Assembly: GCA_964579765.1 (NCBI GenBank) | Contig: CAZOIK010000042.1 | Location: forward strand, 1-35,031 | Length of the DNA: 35,031 nt | Direction of reading: 5' to 3' | Source: DATNBT01 sp964579765 | Lineage (GTDB): Bacteria > Acidobacteriota > Vicinamibacteria > Vicinamibacterales > CAVVIG01 | Shown here: one piece after another, positions 16,756 through 24,530 of the stretch | How positions within the stretch are numbered: the first letter of the stretch is position 1 | Layout: the number at the start of each line of letters is the position of its first letter | Translations under genes and position numbers: made by a program | The notes under the pieces: model-generated | Told to the model about the DNA's origin: nothing | Database searches by the model: none | What the model saw: only the letters and a program-made list of their open reading frames with translations

Positions 16756-17415
16756 ATGACACGCAGCAGGCTCATCCGAGCGCTCGGAGCGGTGACGTGT
16801 GCGGCCGTGGCGCTCGCGTCGTGCTCGAGCCCCCCTCCCGCCGCTCCGTCGGCGACGCAGGTCGCGGGCGCCTGGCAGGCGTTCTCTGCGCTGACGGCGG
16901 TGAGCGGCGGCGAGTGCGTCGGCGCCGACCTGCAGAACGCGATCGGCCGGCGCGACGTGTTCCTCGTGGCGCTGGCGGGCGAGAGCACGATGGACGCGAC
17001 CATCACGTCGCAGGGCAACGGCACGAGCTGCGAATACACCGGCGTCAACGCCGCGGGGCAGCTGACGCTGACGATGGGGACGTGCCAGATCAGCCGCGTG
17101 CTGAACGTGGCGTGCAGTTCGGGCGTGCGTCGCGACATGCAGATCGTCGGCGGCTCGCTGCAGGGGACGGCCAGCGCGCAGCTCGGGAGCGGCACGGGCA
17201 GCAGCGTCGAGACGTGGAACGTGCTGGCCGCTGGCTCGTCGCAGCCGATCGCGAGCCTGAATCTCACGTCCACGTTCAACTGGACGTATCTCGGGTTGCC
17301 GGCGTCGAACTATCACGTGGCCACGGGCACGGTCTTTCCGGGATACGCCGACGGCACGATCAGCATCCCCGCGGATCCGAATCCCTGGTGCCTGCCTTGC
17401 GGATGGTTTCATTAG
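16756..17415 (+). CDS. Putative lipoprotein of unknown function
   Basis: The family is not recognised. The 219-residue product has a lipoprotein signal: basic N-terminus MTRSRLIR, hydrophobic core, and lipobox LASC with lipidated cysteine C23, followed by a SSPPPAAPSA linker. The rest is rich in Ser, Thr and Gly and looks beta-structured, with several cysteines that could form disulphides and an odd terminal motif CLPCGWFH. Serine after the lipid cysteine fits outer-membrane sorting as in other Gram-negative bacteria, although sorting rules in this phylum are not established. It starts 33 bases after the cassette A ankyrin stop without an obvious SD, so it may be a fourth member of that operon; cassette B has no equivalent. 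Confidence 0.75.
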   Translation: MTRSRLIRALGAVTCAAVALASCSSPPPAAPSATQVAGAWQAFSALTAVSGGECVGADLQNAIGRRDVFLVALAGESTMDATITSQGNGTSCEYTGVNAAGQLTLTMGTCQISRVLNVACSSGVRRDMQIVGGSLQGTASAQLGSGTGSSVETWNVLAAGSSQPIASLNLTSTFNWTYLGLPASNYHVATGTVFPGYADGTISIPADPNPWCLPCGWFH

Positions 17416-17470
17416 CTCCGGCTTTCGAGATCTTTATTCAAGCTAATCCAATAAATCAGATCACTTGCCG

Positions 17471-17495
17471 CTGTCGCGAGAATTTCTCTCGACAG
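17471..17495 (+). terminator. Stem-loop before TonB receptor 2 promoter
   Basis: CTGTCGCGAGA and TCTCTCGACAG pair over 11 positions with one mismatch around the loop ATT. It lies 56 bases after the lipoprotein stop and just ahead of a promoter, a position suited to ending the upstream transcript. No clear U-run follows. Confidence 0.4.
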
Positions 17496-17509
17496 GGCTG
17501 CGTTTGATC

Positions 17510-17538
17510 TTGACTGCAATTCTTCACGTTCCTAGAAT
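17510..17538 (+). promoter_or_regulatory. Strong sigma70-type promoter for TonB receptor 2
   Basis: TTGACT (17510-17515, five of six matches) and TAGAAT (17533-17538, five of six) are separated by exactly 17 bases. Transcription would begin near 17545, leaving a leader of about 75 bases before ATG 17619. This is the best promoter match in the window. Confidence 0.6.
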
Positions 17539-17618
17539 TTGCCCCCGCGTCACATCACGGCGCGTGGGAATCGCTCTGACAACTCGATAGGTCTGACGGA
17601 GAGAGAGAGGACGTGAAG

Positions 17619-20600
17619 ATGTCTGTAGTGAAGCGATTGATCTGCCTGTGTGCATTCAGCCTGGCGGCGTTCGCGCCGGCGGCGGTGTTTGCCCAGGCCG
17701 TGACCGGCGCGTCGATCGCCGGCACTGTCAAGGATTCGTCGGGCGCCGTGCTGCCCGCCGTCACCGTCGAGGCTTCGAGCCCGGCGCTGATCGAGAAGGT
17801 CCGCTCCGTCGTCACCGACGCGACGGGCCAGTACAAGATTGAGAACCTGCGCCCCGGCACGTACACCGTGACGTTCACCCTGTCGGGGTTCAACACGTAC
17901 AAGCGCGAGGGCATCGTGCTGCAGGGCTCGTTCGTCGCGACGGTGAACGCGGACCTGAGCCTCGGCAACGTGTCGGAAACGGTGACGGTCAGCGGCCAGT
18001 CGCCGGTCGTGGACGTGCAGAGCTCCCAGCAGGAGCGCGTGTTCTCGCAGCAGGTCATCGACACGATTCCCGCGGGGCGCAGCCACATCAACGAAATCGT
18101 GCTGATCCCCGGCGTCACCTCGGCGCAGCCCGGACGCGGCGGCCTGCAGGACGTCGGCGGCACGAACAACCTCCAGAACACGACGTTCTCGATTCACGGC
18201 AGCCGCACGTATGACACGCGCCTCGAGTACGACGGCGTCCGCCTCGGCAACGTGCTGTCGCCGGGCGAGTTCTCGAACTACGTGCCCGACACGAGCGCGG
18301 CGCAGGAAGTCACGGTCGATTACAGCTCCATGACGGCGGAACTGGCGTTCGACGGCCCGCTGATCAACATCGTGCCCAAGGAAGGCGGCAACAAGTTCGG
18401 CGGGTCGTTCTTCGCGACCGGCGTCAACCGCTGGTGGCAGAACAACAACCTGACGCCGGAACTGCAGGCGGCCGGATTGCCCGCGCCCAATGCGATGAAG
18501 CTGGCGTACGACGTCGATCCCGCCGTCGGCGGTCCCATCGTGAAGGACAAGCTGTGGTTCTTCGCGTCCGGCCGCGTCCAGAGCAATCAGAACTACATCG
18601 CCGGCCAGTACGCCAACCTCAACGCCGGCGATCCGACGAAGTGGGCGTACGCGGCGGACATGAACAATCAGGAAGCGTTCCACATCACCCAGAACAGCAT
18701 CGGCGCGCGCCTGACGGGGCAGGCGACGCCGAAGAACAAGTTCTCGTTCTATGCCGACGATCAGACCCGCAACTGGGACGACGGCCGCGCGGGCGTTTCG
18801 ACGGAATCCGTCGTCGCCTACCGGTTCCCCAAGCTGCGGCTCCTTCAGGGCGGGTGGACGTCCACCGTCTCGAGCAAGCTGCTCATCGACGCGCGCATCG
18901 CGAACCGCGGTGAAGCGTTCGGCAACCGCCCGGATCTCGGAGACACCGGGTTCGGCACGACGTGGAACACGCTGATTCCGGTGCTCGAACAGTCGAACAA
19001 CCTGTTCTATCGCGGCCGCGGCGGCGACGGCGGCGTCGGCGGCACGCTCGGCTTCACGGATCAGAGCATCTGGAGCGCGGTGGGTTCGGTCTCGTACGTC
19101 ACCGGCGCGCACGCGTTCAAGTTCGGCTTCAGCGACAGCTGGGCGAACGTCCACAGCACCACGACGTCGAACACGTCGAACCTGTACTACCGCTTCAACA
19201 ACGGCATCCCGAACCTGATCACGATGTACGGCACGCCGATCACGGGCGGGTCGCAGCTGAACGGCGAAATCGGGCTCTTCGCGCAGGATCGCTGGACGAT
19301 GCAGCGCCTGACGATGAACCTCGGCGTCCGGTACGATCAGTTCAACGCCGGCTATCCGGTGCAGACGCTGGGTCCGGCGCCGCTGCAGCCGAACCGCAAC
19401 CTGACGTTCCCGGAGGTGACCGGCATCAACGTCAAGGACATCACCCCGCGGCTCGGCGCGGCCTACGATCTGTTCGGCAACGGGAAGACCGCGATCAAGG
19501 TGAACCTCGGGAAGTACGTGCTCGGCGTCAGCGACACCGGCAACCCGGCGGGCATCATCAACACCGTCACGCGCGGCTGGAACGACGCCAATCACAACTT
19601 CGTCCCGGATTGCACGCTGACGGTCCTGACGGCCAACGGCGAGTGCCAGTCGGTCTCGAGCCTCAACTTCGGCCTGCCCACGTCGGCGACGCAGTTCGAC
19701 CCCGACACGCGCTTCGGTTGGGGCAACCGGGCGTACAACTGGGAGTTCTCGACCGCGGTTGATCAGCAGCTGACGCAGGGCGTCGGCGTCGAAGTCGGCT
19801 ACTACCTGCGCTGGTACGGCAACTTCCAGGTCGAGCAGAATCTCGCGGTCACGCCCGCGTCGTTCAGCCCGTTCAGCATCACGGCGCCGACCGACGCGCG
19901 CCTGCCGAACGGCGGCGGGTACACGATCAGCGGCCTCTACGACACCAACCCGGCGTTCTTCGGCCAGACCAACAACTACATCACGCTGGCCGACAAACTC
20001 GGCGGCCAGTACGAGCACGATCAGTTCGTGGACGTCAGCGTGAACGCGCGCCTGAAGCACGGCATCCTGCTCCAGGGCGGCGTCAGCACGGGGCAGACGG
20101 TGACCAACTTCTGCAACGTCCTGGCGACCGCGCCGAATGCGACGCCGATCGGCGAATTCGGCGCCGCGCCGCCCGCGGCCACGCCGGTGGGCGGGCCGTA
20201 CTGCTCGCAGGCCACGAACTGGATGGGGCAGACTCAGTTCAAGATGCTCGGCACGTATGAGGTGCCGAAGGCCGACGTCAGGATCGCGGCGACGATGCAG
20301 AGCGTGCCCGGACCGATGGTGGCCGCGAACTACGTCGTGCCGAATGCGCTCGTGCAGCCCTCGCTCGGCCGTTCGCTCTCTGGCGGCCAGCCGAACGTGA
20401 CGGTGAACCTGATCGCCCCGGGCACGGTGTACGGGGATCGGGAGAACGAAATGGATCTGCGCCTCAGCAAGCCGCTGCACCTGCGGATGCTGCAGATCAC
20501 GGTCAACGCCGACGTCTACAACCTGTTCAACGTGAGCCCGGTGATGCAGTTCAACGCCGCGTACGGCGCGTGGCTGACGCCGCAGCGCATCATGGACGGC

Positions 20601-20636
20601 CGGCTCTACAAGCTGAGCGCGCAGATCAACTTCTAA
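17619..20636 (+). CDS. TonB-dependent receptor 2 (Oar-like)
   Basis: This is an outer-membrane receptor of 1005 residues and a paralogue of the one at 7105-10161. A signal peptide is cleaved after about residue 25 (AVFA-Q). The carboxypeptidase-regulatory-like domain (about 30-110) reads ASIAGTVKDSSGAVLPAVTV to RPGTYTVTFTLSGF, almost the same as in receptor 1. The plug (about 115-240) contains FSQQVIDTIPAGRSHINEI, and the barrel ends in KLSAQINF with a terminal aromatic residue. ATG 17619 is preferred over GTG 17613 because GAGAGAGAGG then sits at normal spacing. The loop-forming middle portions differ visibly from receptor 1, so the two probably bind different ligands. It converges on the TPR gene across a long hairpin. 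Confidence 0.93.
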   Translation: MSVVKRLICLCAFSLAAFAPAAVFAQAVTGASIAGTVKDSSGAVLPAVTVEASSPALIEKVRSVVTDATGQYKIENLRPGTYTVTFTLSGFNTYKREGIVLQGSFVATVNADLSLGNVSETVTVSGQSPVVDVQSSQQERVFSQQVIDTIPAGRSHINEIVLIPGVTSAQPGRGGLQDVGGTNNLQNTTFSIHGSRTYDTRLEYDGVRLGNVLSPGEFSNYVPDTSAAQEVTVDYSSMTAELAFDGPLINIVPKEGGNKFGGSFFATGVNRWWQNNNLTPELQAAGLPAPNAMKLAYDVDPAVGGPIVKDKLWFFASGRVQSNQNYIAGQYANLNAGDPTKWAYAADMNNQEAFHITQNSIGARLTGQATPKNKFSFYADDQTRNWDDGRAGVSTESVVAYRFPKLRLLQGGWTSTVSSKLLIDARIANRGEAFGNRPDLGDTGFGTTWNTLIPVLEQSNNLFYRGRGGDGGVGGTLGFTDQSIWSAVGSVSYVTGAHAFKFGFSDSWANVHSTTTSNTSNLYYRFNNGIPNLITMYGTPITGGSQLNGEIGLFAQDRWTMQRLTMNLGVRYDQFNAGYPVQTLGPAPLQPNRNLTFPEVTGINVKDITPRLGAAYDLFGNGKTAIKVNLGKYVLGVSDTGNPAGIINTVTRGWNDANHNFVPDCTLTVLTANGECQSVSSLNFGLPTSATQFDPDTRFGWGNRAYNWEFSTAVDQQLTQGVGVEVGYYLRWYGNFQVEQNLAVTPASFSPFSITAPTDARLPNGGGYTISGLYDTNPAFFGQTNNYITLADKLGGQYEHDQFVDVSVNARLKHGILLQGGVSTGQTVTNFCNVLATAPNATPIGEFGAAPPAATPVGGPYCSQATNWMGQTQFKMLGTYEVPKADVRIAATMQSVPGPMVAANYVVPNALVQPSLGRSLSGGQPNVTVNLIAPGTVYGDRENEMDLRLSKPLHLRMLQITVNADVYNLFNVSPVMQFNAAYGAWLTPQRIMDGRLYKLSAQINF

Positions 20637-20662
20637 GCGACGCGACGCTCGATCGACTCGTC

Positions 20663-20705
20663 TGGTGATTTGGTGATCTCGCGATTTGAGATCACCAAAT
20701 CACCA
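20663..20705. terminator. 18-bp perfect hairpin between convergent genes
   Basis: The 18-base arm TGGTGATTTGGTGATCTC (20663-20680) pairs perfectly with 20688-20705 around the loop GCGATTT. It sits between the convergent TonB receptor 2 and TPR genes and may end both transcripts. The arms contain GGTGATTT-type iterations that continue past the stem (CACCAATTCACCAAAT), so it is also a short repeat. Confidence 0.6.
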
Positions 20706-20732
20706 ATTCACCAAATCGATCGATTCCGCCTC

Positions 20733-22730
20733 TCACCGTAGCAGCGGCCGCGTCCTCAGACGATCTTCCTTCTGCTTCTCGACCAGTTGACGGTAGCGGG
20801 TTTCTTCGCGGTCGCGCGCGTCGATGCGGCCGAGCGCCGCGTACGCGTCGGCGGCCACCCGGTGCGCCTCCGCGTCGTCGTCGGACGGATGTGACTGCGC
20901 GAGATGGTCGAGGGCGTCCTGCGGCTGTCCCGTCTTCACGAGCACCTTTGCCAGCTGAAATTCGACTCGAGCGTCCCCTGGTAACGCCTGGGCCGCGCCT
21001 CGCAGCACGGTCGCGGCCTGCGCCGCGTCGCCGGCCGACTCGAGACGAGCGGCCTCGTGGAGCCTCTCGTTGATCTCCGCCGTGCGCCGGCGCTCGGCGG
21101 CCGAGTCGTCCACTTCGCGCTGAAAGCGCTCCAGTTCCCGCTGCCCCTGCTGCGCATCGCCCAACCGCGTCAGCGCCGTGCCGAGCACGAACCGCGCTTT
21201 CTGCTGAGACGCGTTGTGCGCGAGCGCGTCCCGCGAGGCGCGCACGGCGTCGGCGAGCCGGCCCATGCGGAGGTACGCCTGGCTGGCTGCCGTCAACGCG
21301 TCGGCGTCGCGCGGGTTGAGCCACTGCGCCACGGTGAACTCGACGAGCGCCGCGTCGTCGCGCCCCTGGAGCGCGTAGATCTCGCCGAGCTTGCGGTGCG
21401 CCTCGCCGTTGTTCGGGTTGACGTCGATGCGACGGCGATACGCCGCCACGGCGCGATCGAAATCCGCCTGCGTGACATACAGGCCGCCGATCGTGTCGAA
21501 GAGATGATCGAGGCCAATCATCGGGCTGCAGGTCGTCGCCCGTTCGAACTCCGCGATGGCCGGGGGCACGAGCGATTGCGACTGATAGAGCTGACCGAGG
21601 CGATAGTGCGCCAGGCCAGAGTCAGGCATCGCCTGCACGGTCTCCTTCAACACGCGCTCGGCCTCGCCAGGCTTCCCGGCGGCGACCAGGACGTCGGCGA
21701 GCGCGATGCGTGCGCGTTCGTCCTGGCCGTTCGCCTCGACGGCGGCCGTCAACGCCGCGATGCTCTTGTCGTACTGTTCGTCGGCCCAGTACGCCAGGCC
21801 CGCGACGCGCTCGGTCTCGGCGTCAGGCATCTGCGCCAGGGCGGCGCGCAGCGCGCTCAGCCCGGCCTGCAGTTGTCCCTGCCGCAGCCTGATTCCGGCG
21901 GCCGTGGCGGCGCTCGACGCGTTCGCGAGCAGCGGATCGGCCGCGATCGCCGCGCGCAGGCTCGAGAGACCCTCGGCGTACTGTCCGCGCTCGACGGCGC
22001 GAAATCCAGGGACGTAGCGCGCCGGCGGAAAGATCGGCGCGACGCCTGCGGCCTGACGGAGCAGGCCGATGCGCTCGAACTGGACGGCCGGCGCGTCGGG
22101 CTGGCCCGACGAGGGCACAGGATGCGCGGCCTCGACGCGGTGCGCCACGTCGAGGGCATGTGGAGTATCCGAGGCGGCCAGCGCCTGCGCAAGACGGTAC
22201 AGCGACGCGGCGTTGTCGGGTGCCAGGGCGGATGCTTTTTCGAGCTCCTGGAGCGAGCGTCCCGCGTTCCCGGCGAGGCCGTACGCGATCGCCGCCATCT
22301 CGTGCAGGTCGGCGCGGCGCGCGTCGAGCGCCACGGCCGTCTCGAGCTCGCGGGCCGCGGCATCGAGACGCGAGCGATCGAGATAGACCGATCCGAACGC
22401 CGCATGCACGTCGGCGCTGCTCGGGGCCGAACGCGCGGCGGCCTCGTAGGCGGCAATCGCGCCGTCCCAGGCGTCGAGCGCGCGCTGGAGTGCGTCGAGC
22501 TGCGGCGTGAGCCGGCGTCCTTCGTCGCCGTACGATCCGCCGGCCGACTCGGCGAACTGCCGGAGGGCGTCCACGAAGCCGGACTTGAGCTGATGAATCT
22601 CGGTGGCGGCCGCCCAGAAGTCGGCGGGCGCGCACGGGCCGGCCTGGCACGCCTGTGGTGCCGGGGCGGCGAGGGCGGGCGCGCCGGCGCTGCACACGAG
22701 CAGCAGCGCGACAACGGGCCTGGGAACCAT
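20733..22730 (-). CDS. Secreted TPR-repeat protein
   Basis: This 665-residue protein has a signal peptide (about 1-22, ALAAP) and then about ten or more tetratricopeptide repeats. Typical units read YRLGQLYQSQSLVPPAIAEF and AHRKLGEIYALQGRDDAAL. A short cysteine pair (CQAGPC) follows the cleavage site, and the region to about residue 90 is helical without clear repeats. TPR solenoids hold protein complexes together, here in the periplasm or at the outer membrane. The gene is divergent from the CRTAC1 gene, with start codons about 70 bases apart. TPR and CRTAC1 proteins are often neighbours or fused in Acidobacteriota and Planctomycetota, so a shared function is plausible. The tail is strongly basic (RLRTRPLLR). 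Confidence 0.88.
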   Translation of the reverse strand: MVPRPVVALLLVCSAGAPALAAPAPQACQAGPCAPADFWAAATEIHQLKSGFVDALRQFAESAGGSYGDEGRRLTPQLDALQRALDAWDGAIAAYEAAARSAPSSADVHAAFGSVYLDRSRLDAAARELETAVALDARRADLHEMAAIAYGLAGNAGRSLQELEKASALAPDNAASLYRLAQALAASDTPHALDVAHRVEAAHPVPSSGQPDAPAVQFERIGLLRQAAGVAPIFPPARYVPGFRAVERGQYAEGLSSLRAAIAADPLLANASSAATAAGIRLRQGQLQAGLSALRAALAQMPDAETERVAGLAYWADEQYDKSIAALTAAVEANGQDERARIALADVLVAAGKPGEAERVLKETVQAMPDSGLAHYRLGQLYQSQSLVPPAIAEFERATTCSPMIGLDHLFDTIGGLYVTQADFDRAVAAYRRRIDVNPNNGEAHRKLGEIYALQGRDDAALVEFTVAQWLNPRDADALTAASQAYLRMGRLADAVRASRDALAHNASQQKARFVLGTALTRLGDAQQGQRELERFQREVDDSAAERRRTAEINERLHEAARLESAGDAAQAATVLRGAAQALPGDARVEFQLAKVLVKTGQPQDALDHLAQSHPSDDDAEAHRVAADAYAALGRIDARDREETRYRQLVEKQKEDRLRTRPLLR

Positions 22731-22750
22731 CGGCAGCCAAGTCTAGCCCA

Positions 22751-22779
22751 TTGACAGGGCGTCGGAATTGCCCGATGCT
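22751..22779 (+). promoter_or_regulatory. Candidate promoter for the CRTAC1 gene
   Basis: A perfect -35 TTGACA (22751-22756) is 17 bases from a weak -10, GATGCT (22774-22779). It lies in the short gap between the divergent TPR and CRTAC1 genes. Transcription would start near 22786. Confidence 0.4.
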
Positions 22780-22802
22780 CCCTGCGGACTTTGCCAATTC
22801 AC

Positions 22803-24500
22803 TTGAAGAAACCGGGCAGCCTTCTCGCGCTGGCAGTCATCGTCGCGATGGGCGCCGTGTGCACGGTCGGCGGCTCACTGCATGCGGCCGAGTTCGCCGT
22901 CAAGCTCGTGGACGTCGCGTCGCAGGCTGGCGTCACGCTGCTCAACGTCTGCGGCGACGTCTCCAAGGACTACATCGTCGATGCGAACGGAAGCGGCGTG
23001 GCCTGGCTCGACTACGACAACGACGGCCGCCTCGATCTCCTGATCGTCAACGGATCGACGCGCGAGCATCTCGCGCAGGGCGGCGATCCGATGCTCGCGC
23101 TCTACCACAACGACGGAAAGGGACATTTCGACGACGTCACCGCGCGCAGCGGGATGACGCGTCGCGGGTGGGGCAACGGCGTCTGCGTCGCCGACTACGA
23201 CAACGACGGATTCTCAGACGTCTACGTCACCGGCATCGGCGGCGGCGCGCTGTTTCACAACAACGGCAACGGCACGTTCAGCGACGTCACGCGCCGCTCG
23301 CGGACCGGCAACGACGGCCACTGGGGCAGCGGCTGCGCGTTCGGCGACTACAACCGCGACGGCTTCGTCGATCTCTACGTCGCCAACTACGTCAAGTGGA
23401 ACCAGGCGAAGATCCCGCGTCGCGGCGAGACGGCCGGCTGCCGGTTCCTGGTCATCGACGTCTACTGCGGGCCGAAGAGCCTCGAGGGCGAACCGGACGT
23501 TCTCTACAAGAACAACGGCGACGGCACGTTCACCGACGTCACGACCGCCGCGCACGTCAAGGACCCCGGCTATCCAGGGTTTGGCGTGCTGTTCTCCGAT
23601 CTCGACAACGACGGCTGGCCCGACCTCTACGTCGCGAACGACTCGACGGCGAATTTCCTCTTCCACAACAACGGCGACGGGACGTTCACCGAGAAGGCGC
23701 TGGTCGCCGGCGTCGCCGTGAGCGGCGACGGCCGCGAGCAGGCCGGCATGGGCGTCGATGCCGGCGACTACAACGGCGACGGCCTGCTGGATCTGGTCGT
23801 CACGAACTTCTCGCACGACTACAACACGTTGTACGAGAACCACGCCGGAGGGTTCTTCAACGACGTCTCGTACCGCACGGGCCTGGCGGCGGGCTCGGGA
23901 CCGTACATGGGCTGGGGCGTCGGGTTCGTCGATCTCGACAACGACGGCCTGCTCGACATCTTCACGGCGAACGGCCACGTCTATCCGCAGGTGGACGCGC
24001 ACGGCATCGGCACGAAGTACGCGCAGCGGAAGCAGGTGTTCAGGAACATCGACGGGCGCCGCTTCGCGAACGTCACCGACGCGATCGGCGGCGGCCTGCT
24101 GATCGAAAAGTCGAGCCGCGGCGCCGCGTTCGGCGACTACGACAACGACGGCCGCCTCGACGTCGTCGTCAGCAACATCAACGACCGGCCGACGCTGCTG
24201 CACAACGAGAGCACGGGCGGACACTGGGCGACGTTCCGGCTCGTCGGATCGAAGAGCAACCGCGACGCGATCGGCGCGCGCGTCGTCGTCACGGCGGGTG
24301 GACGGCGGCAGCTGGTCGAAGTGCGTAGCGGCGGCAGCTACGCGTCGCAGAACGATCTGCGCGCGCACGTCGGGCTGGGCGCGGCGGATCGGATGGAACG
24401 CGTTGAGATTCGATGGCCGAGCGGCGCGGTCGAGACGGCGAGCGGCCTGGCGGCCGATCGCTTTTACGTCGCGCGTGAGGGACAGGGGATACGTCCGTAG
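22803..24500 (+). CDS. CRTAC1-family protein (FG-GAP/VCBS repeats plus ASPIC/UnbV)
   Basis: This is an exported beta-propeller protein of about 565 residues. A signal peptide (KKPGSLLALAVIVAMGAV, ending LHAAE) is followed by FG-GAP/VCBS repeats with the calcium-binding-like pattern DYDNDGRLDLLIVNG, repeated about six to eight times (DYDNDGFSDVYV, DYNRDGFVDLYV, DLDNDGWPDLYV, DYNGDGLLDLVV, DLDNDGLLDIFT). The C-terminus (about 475-560) is an ASPIC/UnbV domain with the marker VEIRWPSGAVET. The biochemical role of CRTAC1 proteins is not settled; surface binding or carbohydrate and polymer interaction is often proposed. TTG 22803 gives a compact signal peptide; TTG 22791 is the alternative, and neither has a strong SD. 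The stop is followed at once by a hairpin and then the SnoaL-like gene cluster. Confidence 0.88.
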   Translation: MKKPGSLLALAVIVAMGAVCTVGGSLHAAEFAVKLVDVASQAGVTLLNVCGDVSKDYIVDANGSGVAWLDYDNDGRLDLLIVNGSTREHLAQGGDPMLALYHNDGKGHFDDVTARSGMTRRGWGNGVCVADYDNDGFSDVYVTGIGGGALFHNNGNGTFSDVTRRSRTGNDGHWGSGCAFGDYNRDGFVDLYVANYVKWNQAKIPRRGETAGCRFLVIDVYCGPKSLEGEPDVLYKNNGDGTFTDVTTAAHVKDPGYPGFGVLFSDLDNDGWPDLYVANDSTANFLFHNNGDGTFTEKALVAGVAVSGDGREQAGMGVDAGDYNGDGLLDLVVTNFSHDYNTLYENHAGGFFNDVSYRTGLAAGSGPYMGWGVGFVDLDNDGLLDIFTANGHVYPQVDAHGIGTKYAQRKQVFRNIDGRRFANVTDAIGGGLLIEKSSRGAAFGDYDNDGRLDVVVSNINDRPTLLHNESTGGHWATFRLVGSKSNRDAIGARVVVTAGGRRQLVEVRSGGSYASQNDLRAHVGLGAADRMERVEIRWPSGAVETASGLAADRFYVAREGQGIRP

Positions 24501-24501
24501 T

Positions 24502-24519
24502 GTCCGGCTTCAGCCGGAC
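24502..24519. repeat. REP-like half element, perfect hairpin
   Basis: GTCCGGCT-TC-AGCCGGAC is a perfect 8-bp stem with a two-base loop. TAGTG (overlapping the CRTAC1 stop codon) precedes it, which matches one arm of the elements at 10178 and 34625: TAGTG followed by a palindrome centred on TC. It lies just upstream of the SD for the gene at 24531. Confidence 0.55.
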
Positions 24520-24530
24520 GAGGAACGCAT

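Noticed and set aside
17550..20480. 976-codon open frame on the minus strand
   Set aside because: It is antisense to TonB receptor 2, is dominated by Arg, Ala, Val and His without any fold signature, and is a by-product of high GC at third codon positions.
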